Part shown: positions 13,265 through 24,279 of the stretch, in pieces | Numbering within the stretch: the stretch's first letter is position 1 | Layout: every line of letters begins with the position of its first letter | Assembly: GCA_013399875.1 (NCBI GenBank) | Contig: VXAZ01003471.1 | Location: 1,973,783 to 2,037,782, forward strand | Direction: 5' to 3' | Length of the DNA stretch: 64,000 nt | Source: Gymnorhina tibicen | Taxonomy: Eukaryota > Chordata > Aves > Passeriformes > Artamidae | Made by a program: the position numbers and the translations under genes | Notes under the pieces: model-generated | Told to the model about the DNA's origin: nothing | What the model saw: only the letters and a program-made list of their open reading frames with translations | Database searches by the model: none

Positions 13265-13393
13265 AAAAACCCAAACAAACTAAAAAAGCCCAAACCAAAT
13301 AAAAACAAACACCCCAAAACCCAGCCCAAACCAAACCAACCAAATCCCACCCCCCAAAAAAACTCCCAAAGAAAAAGGAAAAAACACAACAAA
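13265..13393. repeat. A/C-rich low-complexity tract (CCAAACAAA type)
   Basis: Roughly 130 bp made of A-runs and C-runs such as CCCAAACAAAC and CCAAACCAAACCAACC, with almost no G or T. Long apparent reading frames across it on both strands are artefacts of this composition. Confidence 0.9.
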
Positions 13394-16300
13394 GAATGCG
13401 GTTGCCTTTCTCATTCACTTACATTCCTCCATGTGCAAGGGTAAATGGGATACGGCAGCCTGCCCTGTGTTGTTTTGGTTTTCTCCATCCTGGATCACAG
13501 GTAGGGTGGGGTGGAAAGTAGATAACACAGAGCAAATGCATCTGTTGGAAGGTGCAGGCAAGGGGAAAGAGTCAGTGAGGGAAATGTTCCTTTCAAAATT
13601 ATTCTTAATATGCTGTTAGTGATGGAGTGCTCAAATTGCCTTCTTGTTGACAGTTGGCTAAGGAAAAAAACCCATCTTTTTCTATTGCAGTTGATACACT
13701 TAATACATTGTTTTAAAACAAAGTGTTCCTCCCTTGTTTTTATGTAAGGTGGTAAGACTTAAAAGAAATTGGGCTTTCTTCTTCTTTTCTTCCTACTTTT
13801 CAATATTTGTTTCCTCACATTCCATCTTCAAACCAGCTAATCTGTATCCCCTTCTTCTTGAATAGCATTATCCTGACAACAGAGCAGTGAAAAAAGCCGA
13901 GACTGCAGGACTTCTAACAATGCCAGAGGGCCCCAGGAATAGGAATGCCCTGAAAAAAATGTGCTTCCATCCAGCTGCCCTTCATATTGTTGTCTCCCTA
14001 TCCAATTTACTAGAGAATTTCCCACTGGCTCTTGGCTCATTCCCAAATGAGAATGTAATCTTTTAAAGATTACACTGCATAATGGAGGGACAAGGAGCTC
14101 TTTATTAACTGGGATGGGGAGTCACTTGCTATTAGGCAAGGGAAGGGGATGGGATGTAGTAGTGTTTTGTGAGCTCTGCTTTCTGCCCCTTCTTGTCTTG
14201 TCAGCAACAGGATGGCAGGTTGGGAGTGGGAAAACACTGCAGCTGCAATGTAGAAAAAGAAATAATTGGATGTAGCTTATGATTATGGCAATTACTTTTA
14301 TAACATGAGGGATTATGCCATAACTATTATATTGCCAACAAGATTAAATTACTAACCTAATACCACAACATGTTTTCCAGGAAAATAAAAAAATAATTCT
14401 GCTTGTTCCAGAGTTGATGCATTCAAAGACTATTAATACAGTGTGAAAGAACTGAGCAACCAAGGAACCTGCAGTGCTGTCTGTACAGACATTGTCTGGA
14501 TTGGATCCCTGTCACTTCCATGAGCTGTACCAGCTAGAAACCCTCACCCTTTCTGAGACGTAAAGCAATGTGATACTTGGTAATTTTAAATGCTCCTTCT
14601 CCTGTCAAGAAGATAAGCTTCTGCCAGTAATTGTTAATAAAGCAATAATCAGAAGCTACACCTGCAATGGAGAAATTCTTGAAACTTCATGAAGAGACCG
14701 GTTTTGCTCACGTAAACCCACTAAACTGATTGGAAAGCTTAAGCTTCAATGTATTTTCATACTGTGCTCTTCTTTCAATACATCTTTTAAAAATATTGCT
14801 TAATACAATAGATATCTGTATGTAAAATAAGGTAATTTTAGAGCACCTCTAGTGTGAGGTCATTTTTGCTGAAGTTTCTGGAATATGCAGTGTGATTTTT
14901 AATGGGTTTTTAAAAATACTTTTTCTTCTACATGCAAGACAAGGTCATAGATGAGACTTTGTCATATAGCTGGTACAGATATAGCCTTGTATAGACTGTT
15001 CATGATAGGAGTATAAGCTAAGTTAATTATGCAGGAAGAGCAGTTTCCTTTTGTTCATCAGCTGGAAAATTAGTAGAAAATTTAATTTTGGAGACTTCAG
15101 AGATCTATCATGTGTTGATCATTATGAACAAATTAACTGGCTTCATGGAAAATCCAGTTCTGATTCTGAAGAGAAATGCAGATGAACAATATAATTCTGT
15201 AAATATTTTAATGAATTTTTATATGGTATGTGCTGAATGATACCTTGAGTAGTTGATTTCATTTTTGTTGTATGTACATTTAAGTCTTTTCACACCATTG
15301 TGCTTTAGGAAAATACCTGTTATTACACAAAGTTAGTGGATACATTTTGGAAGACTGGACACGCATTTGTAAATCAACCTCTTCTTTTTCTGGTGAAGAA
15401 CTGGAGTTATGGATATCAAATTGAGGTCAAACAGGAGCATGTTACTGTACTGTTTTGTCAGGACTGGAAATCTCTGAATGGCAGCCTATACCTGATTTTA
15501 TTCTTTTTTTCCCCCTTCCTTCCTTCTGAATATGTGAACAGAAAAAGAAGCAAATATGATTTCATGGTGGATATTTTTGTTCTGTTGCGGCTATGACCAG
15601 TGCAACATACGAACTGTTTTTCTCAATGACACAAACTCTTGGATTTTGACCTTTCAGCTTCTAGGAGTCACCTTAGGTAAAAGATGTTCTCAGTTACCTT
15701 CTGGGACTGACAGCTCTGGGCACTATTAAGGAGGTGTTATTGAAAGTTGGTTTTATAATTTCCTTGTAGTGTCTAACCAGATGAACAAGGTTATACCTCT
15801 GTTTGATAACTGCAAAACATCTTTTAGTCAGGTAAGGGTACATTTCTATTCTCTTGTCTGTATCATTTTAAGACCCTTGTGTTTCCAGTGAAACATCCTG
15901 TATTCGTTTCCTCCGAGGGCTTTTTATTTTTGTCCCTGGTGCATTAGTTCTTAGCTGGTAGAAACAGTTGCACAAGCAATCAACACGTTCTCTTACATCT
16001 CCTATGCCCAGGGCATCTTAATAAGTCTTTGATTGCTGCTTGCGTTTAGAAAGAAGGTCAGTGTGGGTTTGTTGCACATCTGCCAGTCGTTTGCAAAATG
16101 CTAGATCCTCATAGTGACCTGTGTGCCCACCAGGCAAGTGTTACCTTTCACGGACTGTGAGGAGGGAATCATAACCCGTGGAAAGGGGCCCACCAGATGC
16201 CTGAGGGCCATACCTCAAGCTGTCACAGGAGTTTCACCAGTTCTTGCTGTTCATTTGCTCTCCTGACCTCTTTGCATCGTGTGCTTAAGCACCTTCTTAA

Positions 16301-18038
16301 AAGCCAGCCTGTGGCTCAGGGCATTAACTGCAGGCAGCAGTGCAACATGATCTGCTGGAAATTGTAAAGTCAGTCATACAGATTTGTGTGGACTTCTGTG
16401 TGCCCCCTCACTGTTAATAGGTAATAAAACATTAACATTTCAGTGTGACGGGGGACTTTTTGGTGTGACCCTGTGTTTAACCACCATCAAGACACAGGTG
16501 TAAAATTTTTTAAGTTACATGAGAAGTACTGGCACACCACCTAGAGATACTGGTGTGTTCGGAAGGTCTTGCAGTAATGTTGGATGGTTTTCTTCGTTTT
16601 GTTGGTGTTAAGAGCATAAACTAGTTTGAATATAGTTTTTTCTTTTTTTTCTGCAAATATTCCAGTGGCATTATTTTTAGCGCCAAAGGGAAATTTCTGT
16701 AAGACCTTGTCATAAGGCATGTTTTTGCATTTTTCTCGTTTTCCTGCCAATCTGTAACTTCCCTGTCTTTATAACACTTGGAAAACTTTCTGCATATTTA
16801 TGTCAGTTTCTGTGTCAGCTGATGTTGAAATCGGTTTCAAAACCACAGCCAGAACCTTTATTTACCCGAACATTTAGCTTTCAGTTTAACCTGACCTACA
16901 CTGAGCACATCTGAGTTAAAGTAGCCCAACAAATCAGCTACTTTTTACCTCCTCTGACATGCGACTGGCTGTGTGGATACTCTTAGCTTGACCTAAGTAT
17001 TGTGAAGGGAGGGAAAGAAGCACGCAAAGGTCAATACAGTGGTTTACTTGAAGGGCAGTAGTTTATTATAAACTGCTGTGACTCAATTGTTTTTTTGATA
17101 CTCTGTTTATCATATCTTGACTAAAAGATGCTAGGGAAGCTTCTGATCTTCCCAGCAGTTAGAAGAGGCAGGTCTCACTCACTAGTTTTTGTTTTCATGA
17201 AGGAACATGGACTATAAACTGTTTGCATGAAGCATGCTATTTGCTATAGGTCTGCAGAAGGCCAGTGTTTTGATCCCATGTTCAAATAATAAGGTAGCGC
17301 ACATAACTTCTAAATTATGAGCCTTATTTTCACAATAAATCTTTTCAGCTGGATGATTTTTTTTTGCTTTAAAACAACAGGTATTTTTACAATACAGGAG
17401 TATAATATAGAAAGTATTCAGTTCCTTTCAGTGATTTTGTTTCTGGATGTAGAGACACAGCACTAACATCTAGCAAGCAAATACATTCCTGTGGTGTTTT
17501 CAAAAGCGTACCAGAAACCATATGTTTTCATAGGAAAACAGCTGTTACCAAGCATATGCTTTCTGAGATAGAGTGACACTTATTAAAAGGGCAAAGTAGG
17601 ACCACGGCTTGTCTTCTAAGTTGAATAAAGCTGGCAATAACTGTCTCTTTCAATGTGCAATGGCACTGCATGTAGATATTGCCATGTGGAGTTGTAACTG
17701 GAAGGAGGGAGAGAGATTAACGTCTACAGTCTGCAGCCTGGAAGAGACAATATAAATCTCTGTCCTGCTTTGAGTTGTGAATGCCTCTGTAGGAGTTATA
17801 GTAACAGACAAATTAGCATAATGTAATTGGCTGGCAAGGTCAGCCCCTCTCCAGGAGCATTAGCAATGTTTACTGTAAGAAGAGACAGACCAAGTATTGT
17901 AGGGTAGTACATTGTCTGTCCTTTTTGAAGGAAGAATAATAATTTTGGACTCCCTACATCACAGACTTTACCATATCTTATTAAAATTCAGACTATCATA
18001 TTTCTGCCTTAAAGCAAATAATCTGATAGAACAACAAA

Positions 18039-18064
18039 GTATATATATATATATTTTTTTTTTT
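18039..18064. repeat. (AT)n microsatellite followed by T-run
   Basis: Alternating TA for about 14 bp, then about 11 T's. Confidence 0.85.
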
Positions 18065-20050
18065 GCTTTGAACCTCATTGAGTTTACTTTTTTTCTTTCT
18101 TTCTCTGTTGAATAGCTTTTCTCTGGATGCTAAACTTCCATATGCATCCCTGCCAATACCTGATAAATCTTGTTGAGAGAATTAAATATTCTGGTCTTAT
18201 TATATGGGACACAATTCGTAAATCCAGACAAACTTATCAGCTTCCTTTTTGGCTCTTTGAAAATGTGAAACTCTGAGCAAAATTCTGGGCCAGCAATCCA
18301 GACTCACTGCACTCATCTTTGCAAACGTTTTCACAACTGTAGGTGAGAAATGTGAGATGATGTGTTTTGAAGGAGACCTTCCATTGAGTCACAAACAGCT
18401 CTGACTTTTCAGCCTTTGTTCTCAAATATGAAAATTTGTAGCAAGCATTTGAAATGAGTTCAAGCTTTCAGTTGTGAAATGTTTGGGAAATGGCTTTTAG
18501 AATATCATGCAGGGGTCACATTGCCTTTTCTTATAAGGAAAAGTGAAGATTGTGATATTTAGTGGCTATCTTCAGCTTAAGTCTTTGAAATACTGTCTGT
18601 GTCAGGGAGTTGCCACTAATTTTCCTAGACAACTGGCAAAAAGGCTAAAACATACACAGAATCACCTTCTAAGCACTATCTTACTGGAAAACCTATTTCC
18701 TTTTGCTTAGACGGTGTTATCCAGTGGATTTCCAGAGCACAGTCTGTTCTGTTGTCTTCTGGTGATGAAGAAAAACAAAGCAGCAGTTCCTGGACTCCTC
18801 AGTAGCTATTTTTTGAGTCTTGTGTATTAAAACTGTAAGTTAGGTGAGTTTAAAATGAGCAGTGTTCAAGAGTTGACGGGTACTATTGCCCTTCTTTAAT
18901 GCTGATACCCAGGAGCTAGCTGCTCTTGAGAGCAAGTAGATCGGGGTGCTACTTGTTCCAGGCTGGGTCCTGCCCCTCTCCTCTGTCCTTCAACTCTCAG
19001 GTAACACATTGCTTAAGCTATAAACATCCCACTGAGAGCCACTTTGTAGGCAAAAGCTGCTGTGTGGAGGACAGCACTCAGAATTCACAGTTCTCCATGA
19101 GCGAGGTTGTTGCTCAAGGATGCCTGCCTGCCCTGTTTCATTCATGGCTTAGCTGAAATTCCTGCCTGAATTATGTTTTGCCTCCTTGAATGAAGTTATC
19201 TTTCTGGCTGGGTCACACCATTATATAGGAGGACCAATTATTTATTACTCAGTAAAAGGAGCATTGTGGCTCCTCAGATGGAGTGAAAACTCCACCAAGG
19301 CATTTCAGAAGCATGTGGTACTCTAAAGGAATGGTACATAATTTCCCCAGGATGGCTCCACACTGCATTTAATTAGTGTGACTGGAAGCGTGTACATCTG
19401 GATGATTGTCCGGTAGCATTATCAAATATAGTGCAGCTTGTTTGTTTTTCTCTCCATTTCCTCCAGTCAGAAAAGAAGCTGAGCCAAACATATCCCGCTC
19501 TTATAACTGAGAATTCACCCCCTTTACCACCACCACCACTACCATATAACCTCAGTAAGATTTTTAGCCTGACTCTTCTGAAATGGCTCACAATTTTTAG
19601 TGCCCATATTTGGATGTACAGCCAGGAATCCTTTAATTGGATACAATTTTCTGCAGACAATGAGCTCTTTTCTGAAGAATAGATTCTGCAGTGCTATCTG
19701 GACTTTCTGGACTTGAGTATGCAGTCATTATTCTCTTTTACTGATTTACATGTCTTTCTCTCATGTTTCCAGCTACCAAATAATTGTTCTTTTGTCTTGC
19801 AATTCTTCTAATTGTATTCATCATATAACTATTTCCTGTATTGGTTAAAGTATCTTGATTATGATTTCTTGTCATTTTTGTGAATTTGAAATGCATGCTA
19901 CTCTGAACCCTGTGGAGTTCTTTTACAAAAAAACTCTCTTCTGCTCTGTCACTGCTGTGTTACATTGCCTTCCTAAGCATCCTGTGTTGTCTCTCTAAAA
20001 GCTATTCCCCTCTTGTCACTTCCAAGCACTGTGTAGTTGTTGAAAGTGTT

Positions 20051-20145
20051 TGTCCTGTTTTACATGTGAGGCAGAAGAATGTGAAGTAATTTGGTCGAAG
20101 TCATGCAGTAAACGTGTAGCAGAGTGAGGAAAAGGATGGATCTGC
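20051..20145 (-). mobile_element. MIR/L2-like SINE fragment
   Basis: The plus strand follows the complement of the MIR core: GTTTTACATGTGAGGCAGAA, then GAAGTAATTTGGTCGAAGTC, ATGCAGTAAACGTGTAGCAG, AGTGAGGA. The corresponding consensus parts are attttacagatgagg, aagtgacttgcccaaggtc, acacagtaag and tggcagagc. Divergence is high and the ends are uncertain. Confidence 0.55.
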
Positions 20146-21889
20146 AGTTCGCTGTGTACCTGACCTGTAGAACACCTCTGGAGTCCAAGGAGTTATATTT
20201 CTGATCTTTTCCACTGTCCCTGTCCTGGGAAGTGGTATGTTCAAGCTCCATACCAGCTTGCTTATTTGTTCTTTTTCCCATTAACTGTAGCTCTTCTTCC
20301 AGAGATCTCCATCTGTGTTTAAGACCAAGTCACAAGCCTTCATCAGTGGATGGTAAATTCTATTTCTTGCAGAAGGACCACTATTGATTTATCTTTCTTC
20401 CAAGCATGTTTATTCTCCTAGTCTTAATTTTTTTTTGCTGCCTGTCTGCCACTTGCTAAAACCAAGGCAGAGCTGGACAAGGGCAGCTTCTCCTTAGCCA
20501 GGCTGCTTACCAGCTTTGATGATTCAGAGGACACTTTCTTGTAATGTCTGTTTGTCTGTAGCCGTTGCTGTACTCAGTAGCAGTGAACTTCCTTTAGCTA
20601 GAAGTGTATTTAACTTTTTTGCCTTCTGTATAGACAGTCTGTTTGCCTTTCTAAACCTTAACTTTTTAAACTCTTATGGCTACAAAGACTATTAATTTTT
20701 GACTGAATGCTTCCAAATTATATACCTAATTCTATCTGAGTTCTTTCAGTCTGAGATCTAAACTAGCTCTCCTCTCCCAAAGCATCAATCTAAAACATGA
20801 TTGAAGCAATTGTGGATCCTGAAAAACTGCATGACTGCCTTTGTGATTACTTCCCAGGAGACCTGGTGAATTAACTTGATGTCTTGGTGTTCCTTTTATG
20901 ATCTTCACCGATCAAAATGATTTTCCTACCAGCTCACTTGAAAATCCATTTCACTGGTAAAACCCATGGTCTCTCATATGTCGCAAATGGTTTGTCTGGG
21001 TGCTTTTTGAGACCACCATTAGCCTTCACTCCTGGACCTTTCCCAGCCTTTTGTTTGAATGCCCATGTAGTACTAGTCTGCCTGGCCCAACACAGCAGGC
21101 ACAGTGGGTTGGGGGTAAAAGAATATTTAGGAGATGCATTTTATTACCAGGGTAGCAGCATTTCCACTTGACTTCTTAGCAGAAAAGTTAAGCCTGCTGG
21201 TTTTCTGCTTGAAACTGCCTGAATGGAAAATTGCTGGCTGTTTTGTTGCTACCATCCTTGCTCTCTTTACCAACTGCTCTGTCTAAAAAATGTCCTGGTC
21301 ATTGAATGCAGTCAACAGCCAGTGCTGTAACTCATGCATGATGCCAATAACTTATGCCAGTGAAATCAATGATGAGAATTTCAAAGAAGCTTTAAATAAA
21401 GTATAACAAATTTAAATGCCAAAGTTCTGTCTCTGTGTATTTGCTATTAACAGATTATAAATGGTTTGCATAATGTTGAAAAGCCTAGTGCCTTCAGTTA
21501 GCAGTATCAAAGGCTTGTTTAAAGCAATTCCTGGAGGATTGCCGCCCTCCCCCTCCCAGCTTTCTGTTTCATGATGGATAAAAACAAAACTCCTTACAAT
21601 AAAGAAAGGAAAGCCAGGTTTTCAGCTACCCTCTGACTGGCCTCCAGATCTGGCAGCTGCTTTTGGATGTCTAATTGCTTGTCCTGCAAAAGTTGACATG
21701 CACCTACTTTGAGAAGGTTCTTTGAGTACCCACTTAATATGTGCACTCTGTCTGATTTACAGAAATGAAATGATAGTGCTGAAAAAAACTCAAGTAGAGC
21801 TTATCATTCTGTTTCTTTGAGTTTTTATCTATTTATTTAAACTTTTCTGGTCTTCTGAATTCATAGATAAGTAGTAGATGCCGGGAAAC

Positions 21890-22110
21890 AGCGCAAAATA
21901 ATGGACAAGGAACTGGACTGGGAGAAAAGAGCCATTGCATTGAGTCCCGATATTTGGCGGAAAATCACTTTCTCTCCTTCTTTCCACTTTCCTTGTTTTG
22001 TCTCTGGACTCTGAGGCTTGTGGGCAAGTGTTGTCCATCAATGTATCTATACAGGCTTCAGCACAATAAGGCCTTGATTTCAACTAAGGCCTTCAGGAAT
22101 TACACCTAGT
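21890..22110 (+). mobile_element. MIR1_Amn-like SINE, nearly full length
   Basis: Diverged SINE in plus orientation. The tRNA-derived head is visible as TGGACAAGGAACTGGACTGG at 21902-21921, followed by a B-box-like TTGAGTCCCGA near 21940. The core has AAATCACTTTCTCTCCTTC from about 21962 and GGACTCTGAGG near 22005. The tail matches the amniote MIR tail: TATACAGGCTTCAGCACAAT near 22049-22068, then AAGGCCTTGATTT and AAGGCCTTCAGGAATTAC. The consensus tail (recalled) reads roughly tacagcgcctagcacaatg. Family naming needs a repeat-library match. Confidence 0.72.
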
Positions 22111-22169
22111 GAGTATCCTGGCAAATTTCTTTTCTTCTTTTCATGTTTCTTACCAGCCCTTCTCCATTT

Positions 22170-22560
22170 GAAATGCATGGCGAGCTCCCTTGTTTACAGC
22201 AATCTAATGGGGCCATAATTCTGTCCCCAAGATAATATTACAGATATAAGCCAGTTTTGCCTTAGACAAAGTTCTATGGAGAATGTATTTTCTTATAAAC
22301 ATGCTTTTTATAAAAGGGTTTGTTGTTTTATGTTTACTGGTGTTCCATCTGCTCTAGAGAATACATTTGAAAAAAACTAGCTCCAGCATGGCATATAATG
22401 TTTCATTAGCAGGCATAACCTTGTTTATTTGCTTTTTAAAATTGTATTTAGAAAAGGAAATCAGTTTGCACCATTGACATGCTGCCAGGTTCCTGTTTAT
22501 AAATGTCACAACAGGCAACTTAGAAGAAACGAAATAGTCAGTTTATGGCTTTTGCATGAA
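22170..22560. promoter_or_regulatory. Candidate non-coding regulatory element with forkhead motif cluster
   Basis: Four TGTTTAC/T forkhead-type heptamers in the same orientation: 22191-22197, 22331-22337, 22422-22428 and 22494-22500. The stretch is free of recognisable repeats. Motifs are seen; regulatory function and conservation are inference only. Confidence 0.25.
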
Positions 22561-23239
22561 GAATGAGAGAACTGGGTAGAGCCAGGCAGCCAGTTGTGCT
22601 CCCCCTATTTTTTAGCCTTCCAATTAGCAGGTCTTAATGTGGTGTTAGTAGTGCAAAATACCCTGAGTGACCCAAGCTGGGCTTTGCACACTTAGTGTTA
22701 CTGATGTTTAGTTGAACAGAAGAAGCTCTTTGTTCTATGTTGCTTTAGTGGCTATCTTGGACAAGTAAATGTGCATGAAACAAGCAACCCTGAGGAAAAA
22801 TGGGAAATATCTGTAGGAAACTTCAAGACATAAGCATGCAATCTGATGTCATCTTTTCCCACAGAGAAGCTATTTCCTTTCAAACTCTGGTGAGACCAAT
22901 CGTCCAAAGTTTCCTTCTCCTTTAAAATATGTTCCTTTATATCACATTTTTTCCTTAGCTCTAGTAAGTGGTTTATCATGGGTACCTCTGGTATACACCA
23001 TACACACTTACTGTGTGTGTAAAGAAGGCTTCATGTGTTACAAGCATAGTCTGGACAGACATGCTGTAAAGGGCACGAGAAGGGTAGTGGGGGAAGAGGG
23101 GAGGGAATTGTGGAAAACAAGGGTCATCTTTCAGTATTCATTTCTACTGATAATTAGAGGGCACCACTGAATGACTGTAATTAGATCATGTCAAAAAAAT
23201 TAAGATAAAAGACCAAAAATTCTAAATATCCTGCATTTT

Positions 23240-23520
23240 GTTCACAGGATCACAGGAGTCAGAGCACTCGCTTAAGTGAGCAGCCAAAGTGGAGGGCAGG
23301 CAGGGAGGCTTCCCTTGCCCGTGGAAGAAGTTCACGGGCATTTGCCCGCGAAGGTGCAAGGAGGGGACCGGAGGAAGTGATGGTGCTCCCTGGGTGCCCG
23401 AGGGGCAGAGGCCTGGCGGGGGCAGCCAGAGGTTGGCCTGCAGCACGAGCCAGCATTGCAGAGATTTTGTGCAGGGCTGTCACCCTTCAGGCAGCGGCCT
23501 TAAGAGGATTAGTAGTGCTT
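23240..23520. other. GC-rich islet inside the intron
   Basis: About 60% or more GC with roughly ten CpG dinucleotides in 220 bp, in an otherwise AT-rich intron. Several short frames overlap on both strands, which is what high GC alone produces. Candidate for an internal promoter, a short unmethylated islet or an unrecognised repeat; no TATA box or exon is evident. Confidence 0.45.
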
Positions 23521-23757
23521 AAATGGGCCCTTTGGACTTTGAGCTACAGTGGTGACTGCTAGAGCCTTGAGATGGCTTATACCTGGCTTAGCACTTCATA
23601 TGTCTGTCCTGTGTCTTGTGCCACGCTGCTTGGCAGCACCATGTAGTTTGCTGGAGATTAGCAGATGAGGTTTGCATCACTCAGTGTACCTCAGAAAGTC
23701 TTTCTGATAACATAGGAACAGCTACTGAAAGAAAACAGGATAAAAAAATTATTTATG

Positions 23758-23801
23758 GGGGGTTTGGTTTTTTTCCTTTTTTTTTTTTTTTTTTTTGGTT
23801 T
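23758..23801. repeat. T-rich/G tract with a run of about 22 T
   Basis: GGGGGGTTTGGTTTTTTT, then CC, then an uninterrupted T-run to 23796 and GG. This is the complementary-strand form of the A/C tracts seen elsewhere in the window. Run length is likely polymorphic. Confidence 0.85.
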
Positions 23802-24073
23802 GTACCTCTTGAGGAGCAGCCAGCATGTCTATGTTTAAGAATAATCCATCCTAACTTAAAACACCAAGGAAGTTTCCCTGCATGTTCCAACACAGATATT
23901 TGGGTTAAAATTTTGCAAAGCTCCTGCCAACCCCAGTACACAAGTCTGATCTATTAATTAACAGTAATTGTCTAAGGCTCCAAAATATGAAGACATTTTG
24001 AGAAAAAGACGAGGGTTACTGAAGTTCATAGATACCTTCAGAAATGTTATCTTTTTTGTCAATAAATTCTAGT

Positions 24074-24279
24074 CACGGTGCTCCAAAGCCATATTTGGGT
24101 GGCAGTTAAACTCTGGTCTGTGAACTGCTGGTGGTCGCAAAGCTGTGGTAAGTCATCTGCATCTGGTCTGTGGAACCATCTTGCCTTAATTACAGAATTT
24201 ATGATAAGAGCACAGAGTGCTCTGTGTGAAATTCAGAGGGTTGACAGAGGTCTGTGATCCAAAAAATTGGAAACCAGTG
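24074..24279. mobile_element. hAT (Charlie-type) MITE-like relic
   Basis: The right end CCAAAAAATTGGAAACCAGTG (24259-24279) resembles the Charlie-type terminal inverted repeat, whose complement is roughly ccaaaaaggttgagaaccactg. The left end CACGGTGCTCCAAAGCC (24074-24090) resembles the same repeat in the other orientation. Internal GGTCTGTGAACTGCTGGTGG and GTCTGTGGAACC phrases also recall hAT MITEs. About 206 bp in total. No 8-bp target duplication is visible. No transposase remains. Confidence 0.4.

Noticed and set aside
13176..13444. Open frames on both strands with Lys/Pro/Asn- or Phe/Gly/Trp-rich peptides
   Set aside because: They run across the A/C low-complexity tract, so the absence of stops is a composition artefact.
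23222..23562. Five overlapping open frames on both strands
   Set aside because: High local GC removes stop codons in several frames at once. None has coding signatures.
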